Shown one piece after another: positions 47,663 to 58,441 of a DNA stretch of 64,000 nucleotides. Position 1 is the first letter of the stretch; every line of letters begins with the position of its first letter. The DNA is taken from contig JACEEZ010018337.1 in the NCBI GenBank assembly GCA_016584305.1, positions 105,451 through 169,450 on the forward strand, in the 5' to 3' direction. Source of the DNA: Chionoecetes opilio (Eukaryota > Arthropoda > Malacostraca > Decapoda > Majidae). Made by a program: the position numbers and the translations under genes. The notes beneath the pieces were generated by a model. That model did no database searches. It was not told the origin of the DNA and saw only the letters and a list, made by a program, of their open reading frames with translations.

Positions 47663-48015
47663 GAGGGGTCAGGGGTCAGGGCAGGTCATAGAAGGTCACG
47701 GGAAGGTCACAGAAGGAGATATTATGTTTCAAAACGGGTTTTAGAATTAATTAAGGAGGATTTTTTGTCTGGTTTCCCAGATGGTTTTTTAGGGGTTATT
47801 TTTGTGTTAAGGGGCATGTGCCATATTCTAGGTCCCCTGGAGTAGGGGTCAGGCTTCAGGGGCAGGTCACGGAAGCACCACAGTATCTTAAAGTGCTGTC
47901 TGGATTCCTCTGCCTGAGAGATATTTTTTGGCTATATTCTTTCAGTTTATTTTTAGCCTCTGTTTATTCCCCTTGTGGTTTTATAAGTGTGGTTCATTTA
48001 TTATGCCACACTCAC
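47663..48015. other. unique sequence, no gene
   Basis: It contains GGTCAGGG/GGTCACGG/GGTCAC words in loose tandem (47668-47718, 47845-47872). Nothing else. Confidence 0.45.
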
Positions 48016-48127
48016 ACAGTGAACGGCGTGCTGGTGTGCCCAGTGTGGAGGCTGCTGCAGGCTGGCTCCATCATGCCCTGTGTCAACGGCCACCACGCCA
48101 CCCACAAACTTGGACCTGTAGGTCCTC
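48016..48127 (-). CDS. candidate exon, possibly JIP3/JIP4
   Basis: A 112-bp block with acceptor CACCACACGCAG and donor CTGT|GTGAGTG on the minus strand. One frame gives SLWVAWWPLTQGMMEPACSS, another VVAVDTGHDGASLQQ. JIP3/4 proteins have KLWCA.GVNL at about this place, so it may be that exon with errors, but the match is weak. The plus strand also has fair splice sites, so the strand itself is not certain. Confidence 0.3.
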
Positions 48128-48429
48128 CTGCGTGTGGTGAGAGAATATTAGGGGACAGTTAATTATACATATAGGCATCAATAATTATAGGACGCAAATA
48201 AAATTACACACAACACCACACACACCCGGAAGTTTTCCACTGTGAAATTCTGGCGGCTAGGGTCCCCGCCTTGCCTCAGATCGGTAATAAGAACTCTAAG
48301 CTCCGAGTCACAGCCTTATTACTCTTCCCCACATCACACACCAAATTCTTACTTACGCACTGGCAGAAGTGTTGGCAGAAGTGCCCACCCTCTGACACAC
48401 ACACACACACTAACACACACACGTAGGGA

Positions 48430-48735
48430 AATCCCGTAGTGTAGGGTTAGGCACACTCGGCTCACAACCGAGAAGTCCCGGGTTCGAATCCCGGCGGGAG
48501 CGAAGAAAACGGGCTGTTTCCTTAAAACCCGAGCCCCTGTCCACCAGCAGTGAATGGGTACCGGGTTTAGGCCGGGGGTTTTGACCCGCCTCCCGGGGTG
48601 ATGGGGCTTCCCCCAACACTAAAGATGAATGAGAAAAATAAATGTTTGATTATGGAGACGGGGCCATACCAGCATTGCTCAGGGCCCTGTAAAATACAAC
48701 TAGATGAATACAACTAAATGAACACACACACACCA
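48430..48735 (+). mobile_element. tRNA-derived SINE, copy 2 (best)
   Basis: Head: TAGTGTAGGGTTAGGCAC (A box), anticodon arm CTCGG CTCACAA CCGAG (CAC, Val-type), B box GGTTCGAATCC and CGGCGGGAGCG. The body has GGCTGTTTCCTTAAAACC, CTGTCCACCAGCAGTGAATG and GGCTTCCCCCAACACTA. The tail TATGGAGACGGGGCCATACC ... CCTGTAAAATACAACTAGAT resembles the LINE 3' end at 13180-13235. It is transcribable by RNA polymerase III through internal promoter boxes. Confidence 0.85.
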
Positions 48736-48744
48736 CACACACAC

Positions 48745-48847
48745 CTGGAAATCGGCACACAGCGTTTTCACAGTTGAAGTCGTAGAGAACTTCAAAGGGT
48801 TCCCTCCTGGGGCGCAGTGTGGCAGCACCTCCCTCCTCTATTGGACC
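48745..48847 (-). CDS. candidate exon, unknown protein
   Basis: A 103-bp open block between acceptor TTTGTGGCTGCTAG and donor TTCCAG|GTGTGTGTG. The frame runs phase 0 to phase 1 and reads GPIEEGGAATLRPRREPFEV then LYDFNCENAVCRFP. The hydrophobic/polar alternation looks like real protein. I do not recognise a family. By position and strand it could be an upstream exon of the JIP3 gene or of another gene. Confidence 0.35.
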
Positions 48848-49160
48848 CTAGCAGCCACAAACAGCCGCTCTGCACACAGATACAGATAACAGATTACAAT
48901 TACAACTAGATATACCACACACACACACACACGCCCCCACCTTATAGTGTTGGGGGTACAGGCCGGGGAGGGGTGTGGGAGGGGGTAAAGTAGGGGGAGG
49001 GAGAGAAAAAAAAAAAGTTGATTTTAGTGGCGTGTTACATGAGAAGAAAAAAATAGAGTTCTATTTTTTTTGTTTAGTAGTAGTAGTAGTCGTAGTAGTA
49101 GAGTCGTAGTAGTAGTAGTCGTAGTAGTAGTTATAGTAGTAGTAGTAGTAGTAGTAGTAA
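48848..49160. repeat. CA and (AGT)n microsatellites
   Basis: A CA run at 48912-48932, then (AGT/CGT)n with TAGTAGTAGTAGTCG at 49075-49160. No gene. Confidence 0.8.
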
Positions 49161-49162
49161 CC

Positions 49163-49375
49163 CTTCACGCCCAGATCTTTCCTTGGCTATATAAAATGGT
49201 CTTGTTGTGAGCCATTAAAAATAAGAAAAGTCACTGAATATACCACAGTAGTTAGTGAAAAGGATACTAAACAGGTAATAGCTATAAAACATGCGTATAC
49301 TCCACTACAAAAGACGTCTAAGGTACACAGATCACAAATGGCAATACTCTCTGGGCCTCAAGGGGTTAAGTTTCC
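49163..49375 (-). mobile_element. TTAA-type MITE, arm B
   Basis: AACCCTTCACGCCCAGATCT to GGGCCTCAAGGGGTTAA, intact inverted ends. This is the counterpart of 7085-7300. Confidence 0.75.
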
Positions 49376-49797
49376 TTTCTAAACCGTTCTATTGCAGCTT
49401 ACTGGAGACAGAACATTGTTCTTACTCCAAGTCTTCAATAGTGGTGTTCTTATGTATCCTGTCCTCTGGTCACCCACTTCTTTCTATTAGTCACGAACCC
49501 CTTGAGGCCCAGACGTCAATTGCCCATTGTCATTTGTGTTACCATTAGGCCGATTTGTAGTGCCATAAGCAAAGACATTTCAGGCCACAAGATGGCCTCA
49601 CTCCGGGGTGCCCTGTTTGGTGGGCGTGAAAATCACCTCCGCCGTGGGGCAGGAGTTAACAGTCTGCTGCCAGTCACTTGCTGCATAGGACTATCAATGA
49701 GAATAAATATTAGACTGCGTTTATCAGTATAAAGATATAATGTTATCTTCGTCAAATGTTGTTCTATATATTATCAAATAAAAAACCATAAAACACG

Positions 49798-50365
49798 CTA
49801 AAGAAATGCCATACGAGACTCTGAAGAAATAGGCATGAACTTATTATTCACTTCAACTCTTCGCCATTGTAAATCTTTGGCGAGTCAACATTACCAAGAA
49901 ACATATCCATAGAAGCCCAATTTTATTTACCTTTCCGTGATTATTTAATCTTCCTGATAAATGAATTAGAAACCTGCATAAATTAGCGGTAACTAAGAAA
50001 TAACATCATCACTCGGGTAATTCTCCCGATTGATGAGTTGTTTATTAGTAATGCTAATTATGCATGGGTGCTATTATTTATCAGGAAAACGAAATAATAT
50101 AAAGGAATTAAATACATCATCATCGGGAGGAGAATTAACCCGATTGATTGATGTTATTTCTTTAGTTAACGCTAATTATTGGCATGGTTCTAATTCATTT
50201 TATCAGAAGGAAAAATATGGTCAATGGAAAGGTAATAAAATTGGGTTCTATTGATATGTTTTAATTGTAAATGTTGACTGGCAAAGTTTTAAATGGCGAA
50301 GAGTTGAAGTGAGTAATACAGTTCTGCATATTTCTTCAGAGGTCGTCGTAAATGGCATTTCTTTG
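49798..50365. mobile_element. foldback element with ~260-bp inverted arms
   Basis: The left arm (AAAGAAATGCCATACGAGAC, CACTTCAACTCTTCGCCATT, CCCAATTTTATTTACCTTTC, GATAAATGAATTAGAAAC) is repeated inverted on the right (GGTAATAAAATTGGGTTCTA, ATGGCGAAGAGTTGAAGTGA, AATGGCATTTCTTTGG). No ORF; class unknown. The arm A copy is at 7900-8690. Confidence 0.7.
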
Positions 50366-50609
50366 GCCCAGAAAGATAATAATTAAAGTGGCTCTATAAT
50401 AGAAGGCAATAATAATCATAACTGAGAGAAAAATAAAGAGGTCAATCAACAGAGGTAATGATATACCAGAACAAAGTATAGCATAACAAAGAAACTGGGA
50501 AGAAATGGACGGGTTCATCACTATACATAACAAATAAACACCACCATTATACCATGATCAATAACAAAAAAAAAAACCCCGTCAGGATCAGACAGTGCTC
50601 ATCTCTCTC

Positions 50610-50778
50610 TCACACACACACACACACACAGGGCACCACACACACACACACACACACACAAAACAACAGCCACACACACAATACACACACACACCACACA
50701 CACACACAGGCAAACAACACAGCACACACACACACCAGGCACACACACCACACACAGGCACACACACACACACACATA
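50610..50778. repeat. CA microsatellite, arm B
   Basis: Short counterpart of the 2.2-kb tract at 10633. Confidence 0.9.
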
Positions 50779-51112
50779 GAGGGTACTCTGTAGTGTAGGG
50801 TTAGGCACGCTGGGTTTCCACAACCTGAGAAGTCCCCGGGTTTGATCCCGGCCGGGAGCGGAAAAACAAAAAAAAAAAAAAAAAAACATTATGGGCTGTT
50901 TCCTTAAAACCCGGAGCCCTGTCCACCCAGCAGTGAATGGGTGTGGGGGTCAGCCGGGGTTTGTGACCCCCCTCACGGGGTGGTGCTTCCCCCAACACTA
51001 ACCAATAAGCAGGACCACTTTCCAAGGAAATGAGAAAAATGTTGATATGGAGACGGGGGGCCACACCAGTGTAGATCAGGCCCGCAAAAATACAACTAGA
51101 TGAATACACCAC
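50779..51112 (+). mobile_element. tRNA-derived SINE, copy 3
   Basis: A box GTAGTGTAGGGTTAGGCAC, a decayed anticodon arm, B-box region CGGGTTTGATCCCGG, an A run of about 21, then GGCTGTTTCCTTAAAACC, the GGTGGTGCTTCCCCCAACAC region and the tail TATGGAGACGGGGGGCCACA ... ATACAACTAGATGAATACA, after which CA repeats resume. It is absent from arm A at this position. Confidence 0.85.
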
Positions 51113-51183
51113 ACACACACACAGACACACAGGCACACACACACACAGAACACAGCAGGCCACACACACGCACAGGCACACCA

Positions 51184-51219
<36 letters not shown>

Positions 51220-51305
51220 ACAACATGCACACACACCACACACAGGCCACACACACACACACAGGCACACACACACACACAGCACCACACACACACACAC
51301 ACACA
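51113..51305. repeat. CA microsatellite
   Basis: CACACA interrupted by AGGC words, between the SINE tail and the LINE tail. Confidence 0.9.
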
Positions 51306-51785
51306 GGATAGAAATGAATCTGTTTGTGTGGGAGGGGACAGAAGTACAAGAGGTCATGAGAAGAAATTGAAAAGGACAAATGCAAGGAGTGGATATAACA
51401 AAATACAGCTTCCCGCTATAGAAGCCGGGAAGCCTGAAAACCTGATGCAAAAGTGATTCATGCCAAAGAACTATTCAGGACTTCAAAGGCAACCACCAAC
51501 ACACACACACACACCACACACACACACATAGAAGCCTGGAAAAAACAACCTTGATGCAAAAGTGATTAATGCAAGACCTATTCAGGACTTCAAAGGGCAA
51601 CCACACACACCACACACACACCACACACACACATAGAAGCTGGACCAACCGATGCAAAAAGTGATTAATGCCAGAAGTATCAGGACTTCAAAGGCAAGCT
51701 GGCGAATAGTAGATTTGGAGACGGGGACAGTACGGAGCATAGCTCTTTGTCCTGTGTTACAACTAGCTAAATACCACCACAGACA
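51306..51785 (+). mobile_element. LINE 3' fragment, copy 3 (arm B)
   Basis: It encodes DRSTRGHEKKLKRTN and then, with shifts, three noisy copies of the 64-bp EAWNNLDAKVI..FKG unit (about 51420, 51531, 51636) separated by CA runs. The 3' UTR TTTGGAGACGGGGACAGTAC and TACAACTAGCTAAATACCAC follows. Arm A has two copies of the unit at the same place. Confidence 0.7.
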
Positions 51786-51836
51786 CCACACACCACACAC
51801 AAAACACCCCCCCACACACCCAGGGTAGGTACTCAC

Positions 51837-51987
51837 CCACAAAAATGCCCAGGTGGTATTTGGTATGATGTTGGCCCCGGCCATGGGATGGGTGCGGGCC
51901 AGCAGGGTGAGGGGGGGGGGGGGGGGCGCCAGGCTGGACACAGTGAAGGAGAAGGGAGCCACGCCCACCCATCACGCCTCACCAAGG
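51837..51987 (-). pseudogene. arm B copy of exon 13306-13455
   Basis: Same donor (GTGG|GTGAGT) and G/C run. Several indels change the frame; the acceptor region reads TCAGTACC instead of GTACAG. Confidence 0.45.
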
Positions 51988-52102
51988 GTACTGAGGGGCA
52001 ACCCAAAACTACTATTAATAACCACCATGAGAGTTAATAGACCTGAGGTAGTCATAGACGCGTTGGGTTTAAGTCATGGGTTCAGGTTCACAGGAATACC
52101 TT

Positions 52103-52780
52103 ACCGTAGCATAACAGTCAAGGCGCCCCCCAGTTCAACATTCTTTGTTAGTACAGCCGTGTGGTGGCGTTAATACGTACATTTGTAAATCCATGATTTC
52201 AGGGGGACAGTTAGAAGGGGTATCTGGAGAGTCTGTTCAATGTTGTGTCTCATCTGTGTCATAGTAGGGCTATAATATGAACAAATGACAAATAAAACGG
52301 TGCGACCTCCACTATACCTACTACAGTAAAGGTCGCCAGCTAGTATTTACCCAACAGTTGATTCGCCACTCTGGGATATGCAGGGAAAATTAGAGGTAAA
52401 GTAAAAACAAGTCTCTATATAATTAGCTGCGGAAGATGCTTGGATATATAAAAATTTCCTCTGCCAACGGAAAACCAAAATTCTATTAAAGTTTGAAAGA
52501 TCTTGCAAGTCTGTGGTCCTGTCGGCCCGAAGGTGATCAGCTGCCTGTCTGTCATCGCGCCAAGGAAAACGTTGAATGAAGCAAAAATGCGCAACAGTTA
52601 TATTGCAGCTACAAAAGCATAAAACAACGCTGAAACAGGGTAGATTATACAGTCATGATACTAAACTAATGTGTATCATCTTCAGTGGCACAGGACACCA
52701 GGCAGTAGTGAGGCTATCATTCGTAATATTTGGCGCTGGCGACATGACTGAAGGTGGCGACTTAATGTTATTACGGAGGT
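52103..52780. mobile_element. inverted-repeat element, arm B compact copy
   Basis: Counterpart of 13564-14236. The left end ACCGTAGCATAACAGTCAAG has an insertion, and the right end GGTGGCGACTTAATGTTATT has losses. Confidence 0.7.
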
Positions 52781-52965
52781 AGTAATATTGACCTTAATAT
52801 TTATCTGACCTTGGACTACTCTTTGATGATCCTTGCTTACATCAATATCACTCACACCCACATACAAGAGAACAATAAGTAAACTCTCAACTCGCTCCAC
52901 ACAAGAGGGAAAAAAGTAAACACTTTGTGTTCCTGACGTGTTCAAGACGCAATAGACAACAATGA

Positions 52966-53365
52966 TACAGGTTGAAGTCCCAAACTTGGCATCCCAAGAC
53001 TCGGGCAACACCCAAAACTCGGCTAGTTTCCGGATTTTTCCAAAAAACACGGCAGAACCACCCCAAAACCCTGGGCGTAGTTGCCGGGTCGGGGCCGCTG
53101 GGGCCACCACACTAGGCCGCTGGGTGCCACCACACTAGGCCGCTTGGTTTCTCCCGCCGATTTGTTGTTGTTATTGTTCAGTGGTGTTGTGGACGTAGTA
53201 GCGTTGTGTACACTGTTATTTTGTTGTGAATTTTGTTTTATTTGGTCATGCATTTTTCCCCCTTAATATATCACGTTTCTTTAAAAGTTGGAAAATTCCA
53301 TGGGACTCGTGGCTTCGGCTCTGGTCCCGAGGTTGGTCGAGTTTGGGAAACTTCAACTGTAGTAT
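52966..53365. mobile_element. TA-flanked MITE, arm B copy
   Basis: ATACAGGTTGAAGTCCCAAA to GTTTGGGAAACTTCAACTGT, equivalent to 14383-14782 with indels. Two or three copies of the 23-bp internal unit. Confidence 0.7.
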
Positions 53366-53439
53366 ATCAGATTAAAAATTCCACTCCATCATTGCCTTTC
53401 TATGGACACCCATTATTCCTTCTCTAATCTCACCACTTA

Positions 53440-53650
53440 ACCTCTTACACACAAATTTTTCCTTGGCTATAAAAAAATTGTATGTTATGAGCATGGAAAT
53501 AACGAAAAGTAACTGAATAATATCAAATTAGATAGTGACAGGGGATTCACTAAACAGGTCATGTCTTTAAAAATACTGCTTATAGTCACTACAAATCCTT
53601 TATGTATGGCCAAATTACAATGGAAATTATGTTCTGGGTCTCAAGGGATA
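53440..53650 (-). mobile_element. TTAA-type MITE, arm B
   Basis: Counterpart of 14854-15066. Confidence 0.7.
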
Positions 53651-53885
53651 TATGTTTCACCATGCCCATATATAAATACTTTCTTCAGCATTTCGCCTCC
53701 ATCTATTCACTGAATATCGATGTGCTATTCTTAGACTTCAGTTTAAAGATGTGAGAGGATTCTGAAAACATTTCATCTGTGGTCATGAAATAGCACAAAC
53801 AATAGTGAGTGTTGGGACTCTCCTGCAAACAATAACACTGCAAAGGGAAAGGCCCGGAAACATGACAATAAAGTGATCTCCTTAA

Positions 53886-54090
53886 ACCCATTGAGGCCCA
53901 GGAACGTTATTTAATTGTATTGGAACCATTAGACACATTCAGTGAATATAAGCAATATTTTATTAGATTGACGTGTTTAGTAATCCTTGTCCACTAGCTT
54001 ATTTGGTTATATCAGTTAGTTTATTAATTTTATGCTCCGACAAAGGGACGATTCTATATAGAAAGGAAGGATCTGGCGTGAAGGGGTGAC
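53886..54090 (+). mobile_element. TTAA-type MITE, arm B
   Basis: Counterpart of 15297-15507, beginning CCCATTGAGGCCCAGGAACG. Confidence 0.7.
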
Positions 54091-54144
54091 GTGATCTCCC
54101 TTAAAACCTCAACTTCCCCGGGAACAATTATCACCAGTTCTCAC

Positions 54145-54399
54145 CTCGGATGCAAGGCCGAATCTCTCCTCAAATATGCCCTTGCCGGGTGGTGGCACTG
54201 CAGCCGTTAGATGCCACGGCACCGCACGCCGGGGGATCCTCAGCCTGTTGTTGTAGGGCTGGACCTAGGGCAGTTCTCCGTCCATCTCTGCACAGGGATA
54301 GCAGCGGCCGGTTCGTTCTCAACTCACAGACCAGCTCCACGTTATCCCCGCGATGCAGGTGTGTGGAATGGAGCGGATCTTGATGTTGTGGCTGTGCCC
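54145..54399 (-). pseudogene. arm B copy of the Ig-domain exon
   Basis: Same acceptor (CTATCTCTGCAG) and donor (CGAG|GTGAGAAC) as 15559-15819, but 255 bp instead of 261 and with several frame breaks. HRGDNVELVCEL is still readable. Either a decayed duplicate or the same exon sequenced with errors. Confidence 0.7.
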
Positions 54400-54442
54400 C
54401 TGCAGAGATAGAGCTTTGTGTAGTGCTCCGTGTGTGTAAGGG

Positions 54443-54650
54443 ATAACATAAGAACATAAGAAACTAAGGAAGCTACAAGAGGCCGCGAGGCCTACACGTG
54501 GTAGTTCACTTGTCACCTAATCACTAAACCTACATCCACCTTTCATCCCCATCCGGCTCCCCTTTAAAGCTCCCTAATGACTTCCGCACTAACTACCTGT
54601 CTACTGAGGACCATTCCCCCCCATTTGCACCACATGGGTCATTTGGGACC
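54443..54650 (-). mobile_element. LINE tail fragment, second family, arm B
   Basis: Counterpart of 15863-16085. Confidence 0.55.
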
Positions 54651-54965
54651 CCATATTGATGGTGCCCCCAAAACATCATTTCACTGTCATTGTTTTAGCT
54701 TTTGGCGTCTGTCGGACTTAATATAGGTCTGAAGGAATTTAGAGGCCACACTGCCGATAGAGTTTTAGAGCTCTACAACCACCACCACCACCATGGACCA
54801 CTACCACCACTGTGAGGAGAGTACCATCAAGACGGAAAACAAGTAACAATGTAAAAACAAGTTAAGGAAGCTACAAGATGCCGTCGAGACCTACACGAGG
54901 TTAGTTCCTGTCACTCCTCATATAAGCCTTACAACCCTTATTTCAACACCTCCCCTTTGCCTTAC

Positions 54966-55034
54966 CTGCTGGGGGGCGTGCTGGGGTGTGGGGCGTGGGC
55001 GTGGGCGGTCTGGCAGTCTGTGTGCCACTGTCAC
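54966..55034 (-). pseudogene. arm B copy of the Pro-rich linker exon
   Basis: Donor GCAG|GTAAGG and acceptor GGCAAGGCAG are kept. The length is 69 instead of 70, so the phase no longer fits. Confidence 0.45.
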
Positions 55035-55054
55035 CTGCCTTGCCTGGAGCAGTC

Positions 55055-55105
55055 AGCAGGTATGGACAGCTGGACAGCAGCCTGGACAGCTGATCGAGGG
55101 AAACA
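55055..55105. other. empty LINE insertion site in arm B
   Basis: ATGGACAGCTGGACAGCAGC, then CTGGACAGCTGATCGAGGG. Here GGACAGCT is directly followed by GATCG, whereas arm A has 5.7 kb of LINE and a 12-bp duplication between the two. Confidence 0.8.
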
Positions 55106-57179
55106 ACAAAGCAGGAGGGGAACTTTTGTAGCCCACATTGTCGTACCGAGCACCAGAAGTATCGTATTTTCCGATAGATTATATCGTACAACTTAGGGAA
55201 AATAATATAGTAGGTAAATGTTGTTGGACTTTATACTTCATGAATTTATCATTCATATCATAAGAATACTTCTCTTTTATCCAAAAAATAAATAATCAGC
55301 TAGACTAGATTAAATCCAAAGTCAAACTGAAAAACTCTTGTGCAGAAGTTGACTTCGACCGATTTTTTTGTTTTTTTGTGCGATGACAATCTTGTAGACT
55401 TTAAAATGTTCATTTTTATTGTGAGTCAATATCGTATTTTCGCATACGATTCTCAACCATTGCATAGTGGATAATAGCTATTAAAAGAGGCTGCTGGACA
55501 AGTTTGTGATGCGATTATTATGAACGTGATTGTGGGACCGGACTGCATCCCGGATAAGGGTTTGTCCCGGGCTGTGAACACACATCGAAAGTAGTCCTGG
55601 GCCTGGTCGCCTCTTGGTGTAAAGGTACCAAACCCTTGCTCATGGTGTGTGGTGGGCATTGCGAGGCCTTGTAAGTGTCAGGTGGGACGGTCAACAAACA
55701 CACACACACACACCCGCACTCGATGGTGTCACACGGATACACTGCACTCGCATCGCCAAGGTGGAGGCAGCGGCAAGTTGGTGCCTCCACGTCAGGCAGC
55801 GCGGAACCGCAAGCTACCAGCCTCACTGTCACCTGCTTACGTGTTTACTGGGAGGCCAGGGAGGGTACAGGGCGGCAGGGAGATGGAAGGGAAGGCAAGA
55901 CTGTGTAGGGACAGGACGTGGGGGAAGATAGCAGGCACCCTTTGTGTGTGAATTACTGTCATTATCACTACGTGCCTATCGCCCCTGCAATTGCACCGCC
56001 CGTCACCCGTCCATCCTTAACTCCCTCCCTCTCTCTCGCTCTTTCCTAACTCTTCTTCTTGGTATAGAAGACATGTATATATATATAGTATTATAATATC
56101 TGTTCATCGTGAGATGCGGGGCGGTGTAGTGTCATCGGATGGGCAGGAGGGTTGCAGTGTGTGGGGTGAGGAGGGAGGAGGGCGGGACTGGCCAAGCCCC
56201 TCCGCAAACCTCGTCAGGGTGAAAAAGGTTGGAGAGAGTAGTGGCCAGCGGGGGACGGCCTGCCAGGGGACGCCACGAATACCACCAAACCATATACTGT
56301 GTATATTATAGTTAGCCTCGACTAAACCCAATGATAACACCCCCCATCATCTCTCGCTATTCTCTCGCATGGTTATTTGCCATATCATTTATATCTGAGG
56401 GTGTTTGAGAAGATATTTAATAACGGAGAGTAGCGGGGACGGCATGCCAGACGCACGACACGCCCACACCTGCTAGGCAACCCCAATCTCTCGTCTTCCT
56501 CTCTCTCTGGTTATCTATCAGCTATCTGACACAACCCACCCCCCCCTTCCTTTTTTTCTTTTTTTTCCAAAAGTCCCCCTTTCCACACTCCCTCCCCCTT
56601 TCCCCCCACCCCCCCCCCTCGCACCCGTCCCTCCCCACCCCTAAAAAATTCCCCGCGCTTACCCACCCCACCCTCACCTCATTTATATCTGAGGGTTGAG
56701 ATAATAGAGGTTAGCATGTATGTACACAAGTTATGAGATCCACTTAGGCAATAGGAACACTGAGACGATTACTAGAAAAAAAAACTCACATATCATCAAA
56801 CTTTGGTCTACGCTGAGAGTGTCGGTTAAATCCCCAAACGTTTTCAGGGCAAGCCAACGGTAAATACATCGTGCTTTGCCTGCCTAATATCAAACACATT
56901 AATAACCTTAAGTTTCTAAAACATCTACACACACACTTACCAACACTCAAGCTCGTCATTCCACTTATTAGCATGACAGTAAGAACAGTAATACTAATCC
57001 TATTGATGGGTCACTCAATATCAGAATATGAAGCACCACGCACTCCCTCTCTCCCCACCCACAATTGCGTTGCCTGATAATACCCAACAACCACGAACCG
57101 CCACCCTCACCCAACGAACTAAAACCTCCTTCAAGCATCCTACAGGAGTCATGGGAAGGGATATTAGTTACTTGGCCTC

Positions 57180-57515
57180 ACCCACACGAAGTCCGCCACC
57201 CTCACCCACACACCCACGACAGCCGCACCCCACCACACCACACCCACACTCACAACACGACAGTCGCTACCCTCACCCACACACCCACGAACAGCGCCAG
57301 CCTCACCCACACACCCACGACAGCCGCCCACCCTCACCCAACCACACACACCTCCACCCACACGACAGCCGCTACCCTCAACCACACACCCACGACAGCC
57401 CGCCACCCTCACCCACCACACCCCACGACAGCAACGCACACCCTCACCACGAGAGTCGCTACCCTCACCACACACCACGACAACCGCAACCCTCACCCAC
57501 ACCACCACGACATTT
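57180..57515. repeat. 30-bp minisatellite, arm B
   Basis: Shorter and noisier version of 24101-24660. Confidence 0.85.
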
Positions 57516-57605
57516 TGAGAGGTCAGACCAACCCGATGCTTAATGTAGCCACTAATGACGCACACCCCTCTCGAGATGGAAAATTAATCCATGCTTGACC
57601 TTTTA

Positions 57606-57755
57606 ACCCCTGAGGACCAAAACGTAATTTTTCCATTGTAATTGGTACCCATTAGACTACTTTAATGGACTATAAGCAATCATTTATAGCTATGACCTGT
57701 TTAGTATCCTTGTCCCACACACAAACTACACACACGCACACATATTCTGTTATCA
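57606..57755 (+). mobile_element. truncated TTAA-type MITE at the arm B edge
   Basis: It starts TTTTAACCCCTGAGGACC and is recognisable to CCTTGTCCCA, then broken by a CA-type insertion and ATATTCTGTTA before the LTR-element fragment takes over. Confidence 0.65.
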
Positions 57756-57774
57756 TGCGGCGTCATTTCACCAA

Positions 57775-58441
57775 TATTCATGACAAAGATCTGACAATAT
57801 TTGGGAGATATCAAGACTTAATTCCAGAGGCCAATAGAAATATCTTATCACTTTATCTGTAGTCTTTTTTATCCTAAATGGCCCTCCCAAGATGATCAGA
57901 GCCAAATGTAACACAATAGGACGATAGCAGCCGCGGTACCACCAATTTGTCTCACATCGTACCAGGATTTCATCGCCCTTCAAATGGACACTACGGCCGA
58001 CAATGGCACTTCAGCTACCTCGTGATCGTCCAGTCCACACAGGTTCATTAATATTGCACTTTTTAATCTCTGCTTTTCTCCATGAACTTTTAATATTAAA
58101 CATTATAATGAAGAGCTAATTGATTCCACTCGGCCTTCACTTTAAATCAGCCCAGTCAGAATATTAACGGATGTTGAGCAATAAACTACTCAAGTCAAAA
58201 GGCATTATTGGTTGCTAGTGAAGCACAAGTCCAAACGTAACACAATCACAGTGCACAATCACCATTCGAGGGTGAATGATCAAACAAATGGTCACTTAAC
58301 ACAAATCACCAATCACAGGTGACAACACATCGCGTTAACAATAAACCAATCACTGGTCGCGTACACAATCACAATCACTGGTCGCGTAACACAATCACCA
58401 ATGCCAGGAGGTGACCATACCCGGAACCAGCCCCCAATTCT
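57775..58441 (-). mobile_element. partial internal region of the LTR retrotransposon
   Basis: On the minus strand, just after the 3' LTR, there is a second PBS region, the leader with repeated CACTGGTCGCGTAACACAAT words, the gag start, and the integrase zinc-binding start (KKTTDKVIRYFYWP near 57880). It ends abruptly at about 57775. It matches 62220-62873 with many indels, so LTR-internal-LTR-internal forms a tandem array sharing an LTR. Confidence 0.8.

Larger units (their letters stand above)
49160..57755. other. duplicated locus, arm B (matches arm A 7085-24955)
   Basis: Same order and orientation as arm A, with many more one-base indels and without the 5.7-kb LINE. Arm B lacks 8700-10380 of arm A. 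It has an extra ~150-bp low-quality block (56529-56680) dropped into TATCAGCTATCT|CATTTATATC. It ends inside the last MITE, where the LTR element begins. Confidence 0.85.

Noticed and set aside
48430..48505. A tRNA-Val gene
   Set aside because: A and B boxes and anticodon loop fit, but it is the head of a repeated SINE with conserved body and tail, and the acceptor stem is not convincing.
54145..54399. A second, independent Ig-domain gene
   Set aside because: It is the arm B copy of the exon at 15559 with indels; it cannot be counted as a separate functional gene from this sequence.
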